From Candidatus Saccharimonadota bacterium (GTDB taxonomy: Bacteria; Patescibacteriota; Saccharimonadia; Saccharimonadales; Saccharimonadaceae): a stretch of 64,000 bases of DNA. The DNA is taken from positions 1-64,000 of the forward strand of contig JAFWIU010000009.1 in NCBI GenBank assembly GCA_017514765.1. Direction: 5' to 3'. Below, one piece after another: positions 62,132 to 64,000 of this stretch. A program made the position numbers and the translations under genes. The notes beneath the pieces are model-generated. The model was not told where the DNA came from. It was given only the letters and a program-made list of their open reading frames with translations, and did no database searches. The stretch's first letter is position 1; every line of letters begins with the position of its first letter.

Positions 62132-62169
62132 AACTGTTTGTCGTTAAGTGGTGGCTGTCTGATTAATTA

Positions 62170-62976
62170 TTATTGGTCATTAAAATTGATGCTAGGATTA
62201 TAAAGCCTGATAACCGTAGAAATAGTTGATGGGCGGGTGGCGTCGGTGCCGTACCAGCAGGTACGAATGTAGAAGTCGTAGAAGGCGGAGGTCGGAGTGG
62301 TATCTCCCGAACCTGGAATGGCGCTGTTTTGGACTATTTTGGTTTCGTTGGCATCTTTGACTGCGATGACATAGATTCCCTCAGCGCGGTAGATTTGGTC
62401 TCTTACGGTGGTATCTATTAGAGTTTCGTCGGAATCATCAGTATTGCTGGCATTGGTGAAGATTAGCCTCGGATAAGTGGAAGCCGGAGCGAATTTGGAT
62501 ACGTCATCATCGTTATTAGCGTAGACATAAGCTTCACTGGGGTTCGACAATTGCTTGGTGTTGAGGAAGAAAGCATTTTGGCTGAAGATGTCGCCGATGT
62601 CGCCGTCCTCGTCAGTGGGTTCGTGTTTGGTATAGAGTTCGTCACAGGTACTTGGCATAAACTGGGTAACCCCGTTGACGTCTTCGACTTCGATGGCGTT
62701 TGCGGTGATGTTTTTCCAGAGCTGCTGATAAGGATTACTGGTGTCACCGTTGGACTTGTTATTAGCTTTACTACTCCTGCCGGAAATAAAAGCTGAATGT
62801 ACGAAACGCAAAGCTTCGGCCTGAGCGTCGATTTCTTCGCGGGCGAGAGTAGTCTCAAGGGCAAGCTGTGAGCCGGCGGTGCCACTACTCATAACTGATG
62901 CCACAGCGATTGCAATCATGGAAAAGATGCCGATTGCGATTGTCACTTCAATAAGCGTGTCACCCTTTTTTACCAT
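62170..62976 (-). CDS. Type IV pilin-like protein
   Basis: The start at 62976 (MVKKGDTLIEV) is set by a TGTTATAAT element ending 6 nt upstream. The 268-residue protein has the class III signal G|DTLIEVTIAIGIFSMI with Glu at +5, cut and methylated by prepilin peptidase. The globular domain contains two Cys pairs (PSTCDELYTKH, IRTCWYG). It is likely a minor pilin or pseudopilin. The peptidase gene lies 8 bp upstream in the same direction. Confidence 0.8.
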   Translation of the reverse strand: MVKKGDTLIEVTIAIGIFSMIAIAVASVMSSGTAGSQLALETTLAREEIDAQAEALRFVHSAFISGRSSKANNKSNGDTSNPYQQLWKNITANAIEVEDVNGVTQFMPSTCDELYTKHEPTDEDGDIGDIFSQNAFFLNTKQLSNPSEAYVYANNDDDVSKFAPASTYPRLIFTNASNTDDSDETLIDTTVRDQIYRAEGIYVIAVKDANETKIVQNSAIPGSGDTTPTSAFYDFYIRTCWYGTDATRPSTISTVIRLYNPSINFNDQ

Positions 62977-62983
62977 AAGTTTA

Positions 62984-63763
62984 TTATAACATATACGCGA
63001 TAATAAATGCAACGACAAGAAATGGTCCGAAATAGATTTTGTGGGATTGGTTGGATTTGAAGGTAGGTAACATGACGAGGCAAGCAAGAAAGTTTGCAAA
63101 GAAAAGAGTAAGCAGCGCCGGCCAAGGATCGGCGAGCACAATGGCAAGCGCCGTAGCGAGGAGCCAGTCACCATCGCCAACCCATTTGCCTTTGGACACT
63201 AAATAGAGTGCCAGATAGAGCCCACCGAGAATAGCCACAGCGGCGAGTGGTCGCCAGACTAATTCGAGCGAGAAGGGGTTGGACTGGAGATAGGTGATAG
63301 TCTGTAGTGCGAGAATAATGAGAGCTGTGATGATGGCGGCGGTGAGGCAACACGTGGGAAGTTCGCCATAAAGGCCGTCGTAGATAGCAAGAAAAGCAAT
63401 GATGCTGGCGAAAATAAGTGTAATGATGAAGGTGGTCCAGCTGAGGAAATTGGCGGTGGTGGGATCAAAAGTAGTACCGATGGCTAAAAAGGCTAGGCCG
63501 GTGCCGAGTTCGGCAAGAGGTTCGGCGAGGCCGATTTTGGTTTTACATTTACGACACTTCCCTTTCAATGTGAGCCAGGAGATGATGGGGATATTATCAT
63601 ACCATTTGAGCTGATAGTGACAATGGAGGCAGATGGAACGGGGAGTGGAGAGTTTCTTGGATTGATGCTTCGAGTTGTAATGAAGACGGCGAGCCTGGCA
63701 ACAAAGAAAAGAGCCGAGACAAGCACCGAGAACGAAAAGGATAATGTAGAAGATAATTGTCAT
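62984..63763 (-). CDS. pilD: Prepilin peptidase
   Basis: A 259-residue A24-family membrane aspartate protease. The zinc-binding loop has two CxxC pairs (CLHC, CRKC) in ICLHCHYQLKWYDNIPIISW. The catalytic Asp residues are in LAIYDGLYGELP and WVGDGDWLLATALAI. It cleaves the leader and methylates pilins such as those at 62170 and 63851. TACAAT ends 6 nt before the ATG (leaderless). Confidence 0.92.
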   Translation of the reverse strand: MTIIFYIILFVLGACLGSFLCCQARRLHYNSKHQSKKLSTPRSICLHCHYQLKWYDNIPIISWLTLKGKCRKCKTKIGLAEPLAELGTGLAFLAIGTTFDPTTANFLSWTTFIITLIFASIIAFLAIYDGLYGELPTCCLTAAIITALIILALQTITYLQSNPFSLELVWRPLAAVAILGGLYLALYLVSKGKWVGDGDWLLATALAIVLADPWPALLTLFFANFLACLVMLPTFKSNQSHKIYFGPFLVVAFIIAYML

Positions 63764-63850
63764 AGTTTTATTGTATCATTATTTGACTGAATTTGGCTGG
63801 AGAGCCTTGATATTTATGATGAATTCGATATAATAAACATAAGGAGAAAT

Positions 63851-64000
63851 ATGAAAAGAGGTGACAAAAAAGGATTTACTATCATCGAAGTGTCGTTAGT
63901 ACTGGCGATTGCGGGTTTGATTTTGATGATGGTTTTCATTGCATTACCAGCGTTGAGGCGAACACAGCGAGATTCAGCGCGGAAAGATGATATAATGGTG
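63851..64000 (+). CDS. Type IV pilin-like protein, cut by window end
   Basis: It starts at ATG 63851 with AAGGAG 5 nt upstream and TATAAT (63829-63834) just before that, and runs open to base 64000 (50 codons). The signal is KKG|FTIIEVSLVLAIAGLILM with Glu at +5, the classic prepilin pattern, on the opposite strand to the other pilin genes. The C-terminus is outside the window. Confidence 0.8.
   Translation, partial: MKRGDKKGFTIIEVSLVLAIAGLILMMVFIALPALRRTQRDSARKDDIMV

Overview
The window reads as part of a small, gene-dense bacterial chromosome, most likely from the Candidate Phyla Radiation and probably Candidatus Saccharibacteria (TM7). This is inferred from the combination of a class III anaerobic ribonucleotide reductase, many CPR-type secreted and low-complexity membrane proteins, type IV pilin genes with a prepilin peptidase, shortened housekeeping proteins (HolA, PrmC) and very tight gene packing. 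UGA is used as a stop, so this is not a Gracilibacteria/SR1-type recoded genome. Most genes lie on the minus strand.

Layout: 1-870 is a truncated surface protein. 1231-4277 holds a micro-ORF, nrdG, nrdD and the NrdR-box promoter. 4350-8243 carries a MurI-like protein, two tRNA-Val genes, a micro-ferredoxin/zinc-ribbon pair, a CYTH protein and prfA-prmC. 8228-13211 has htrA, lepB, parAB and rplU. 13237-17441 is a surface-protein cluster. 17766-28110 has ileS, an unknown gene, a surface protein, a yolD/Y-polymerase pair, an alarmone-hydrolase-like gene, mscS and ftsZ-nrdR. 28334-37796 has a 1.2-kaa InlB/FISUMP adhesin, ftsA, map, adk, rpsU, tRNA-Asp and a degenerate DHH protein. 38068-43555 has rpsT, holA, mutM, a stand-alone glycyl-radical protein and polA. 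43557-54705 has small kinases, rpoD, a VirB2-like pilin, dnaG, mscL, orn and argS. 54756-64000 has tRNA-Gly, a foldase, tRNA-Arg, a polar amino-acid ABC importer, ndk, a Xer recombinase and pilin genes.

The main discovery candidate is a split class III ribonucleotide reductase. NrdD (1946-4138) stops just after its zinc-knuckle region and lacks the glycyl-radical domain, while a separate 146-residue protein 36 kb away (40608-41048) carries that missing domain (RITGYL motif). Both genes have promoters bearing near-identical pairs of NrdR boxes with the same 33-bp offset, and the window also encodes NrdR itself, in a form that has lost its zinc-ribbon cysteines. DnaG has likewise lost all its zinc ligands.

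Genome-scale signals: (1) a family of 105-200 bp palindromic repeats, five of them inserted in frame in ileS, polA and argS; (2) the hexamer TTCCCT is strongly biased to the plus strand regardless of gene direction (about 39 versus 2 by eye), like a Chi or FtsK-orienting sequence; (3) about 18 genes have an extended -10 box (TGnTATAAT) ending 5-8 nt before the ATG, implying widespread leaderless transcription.
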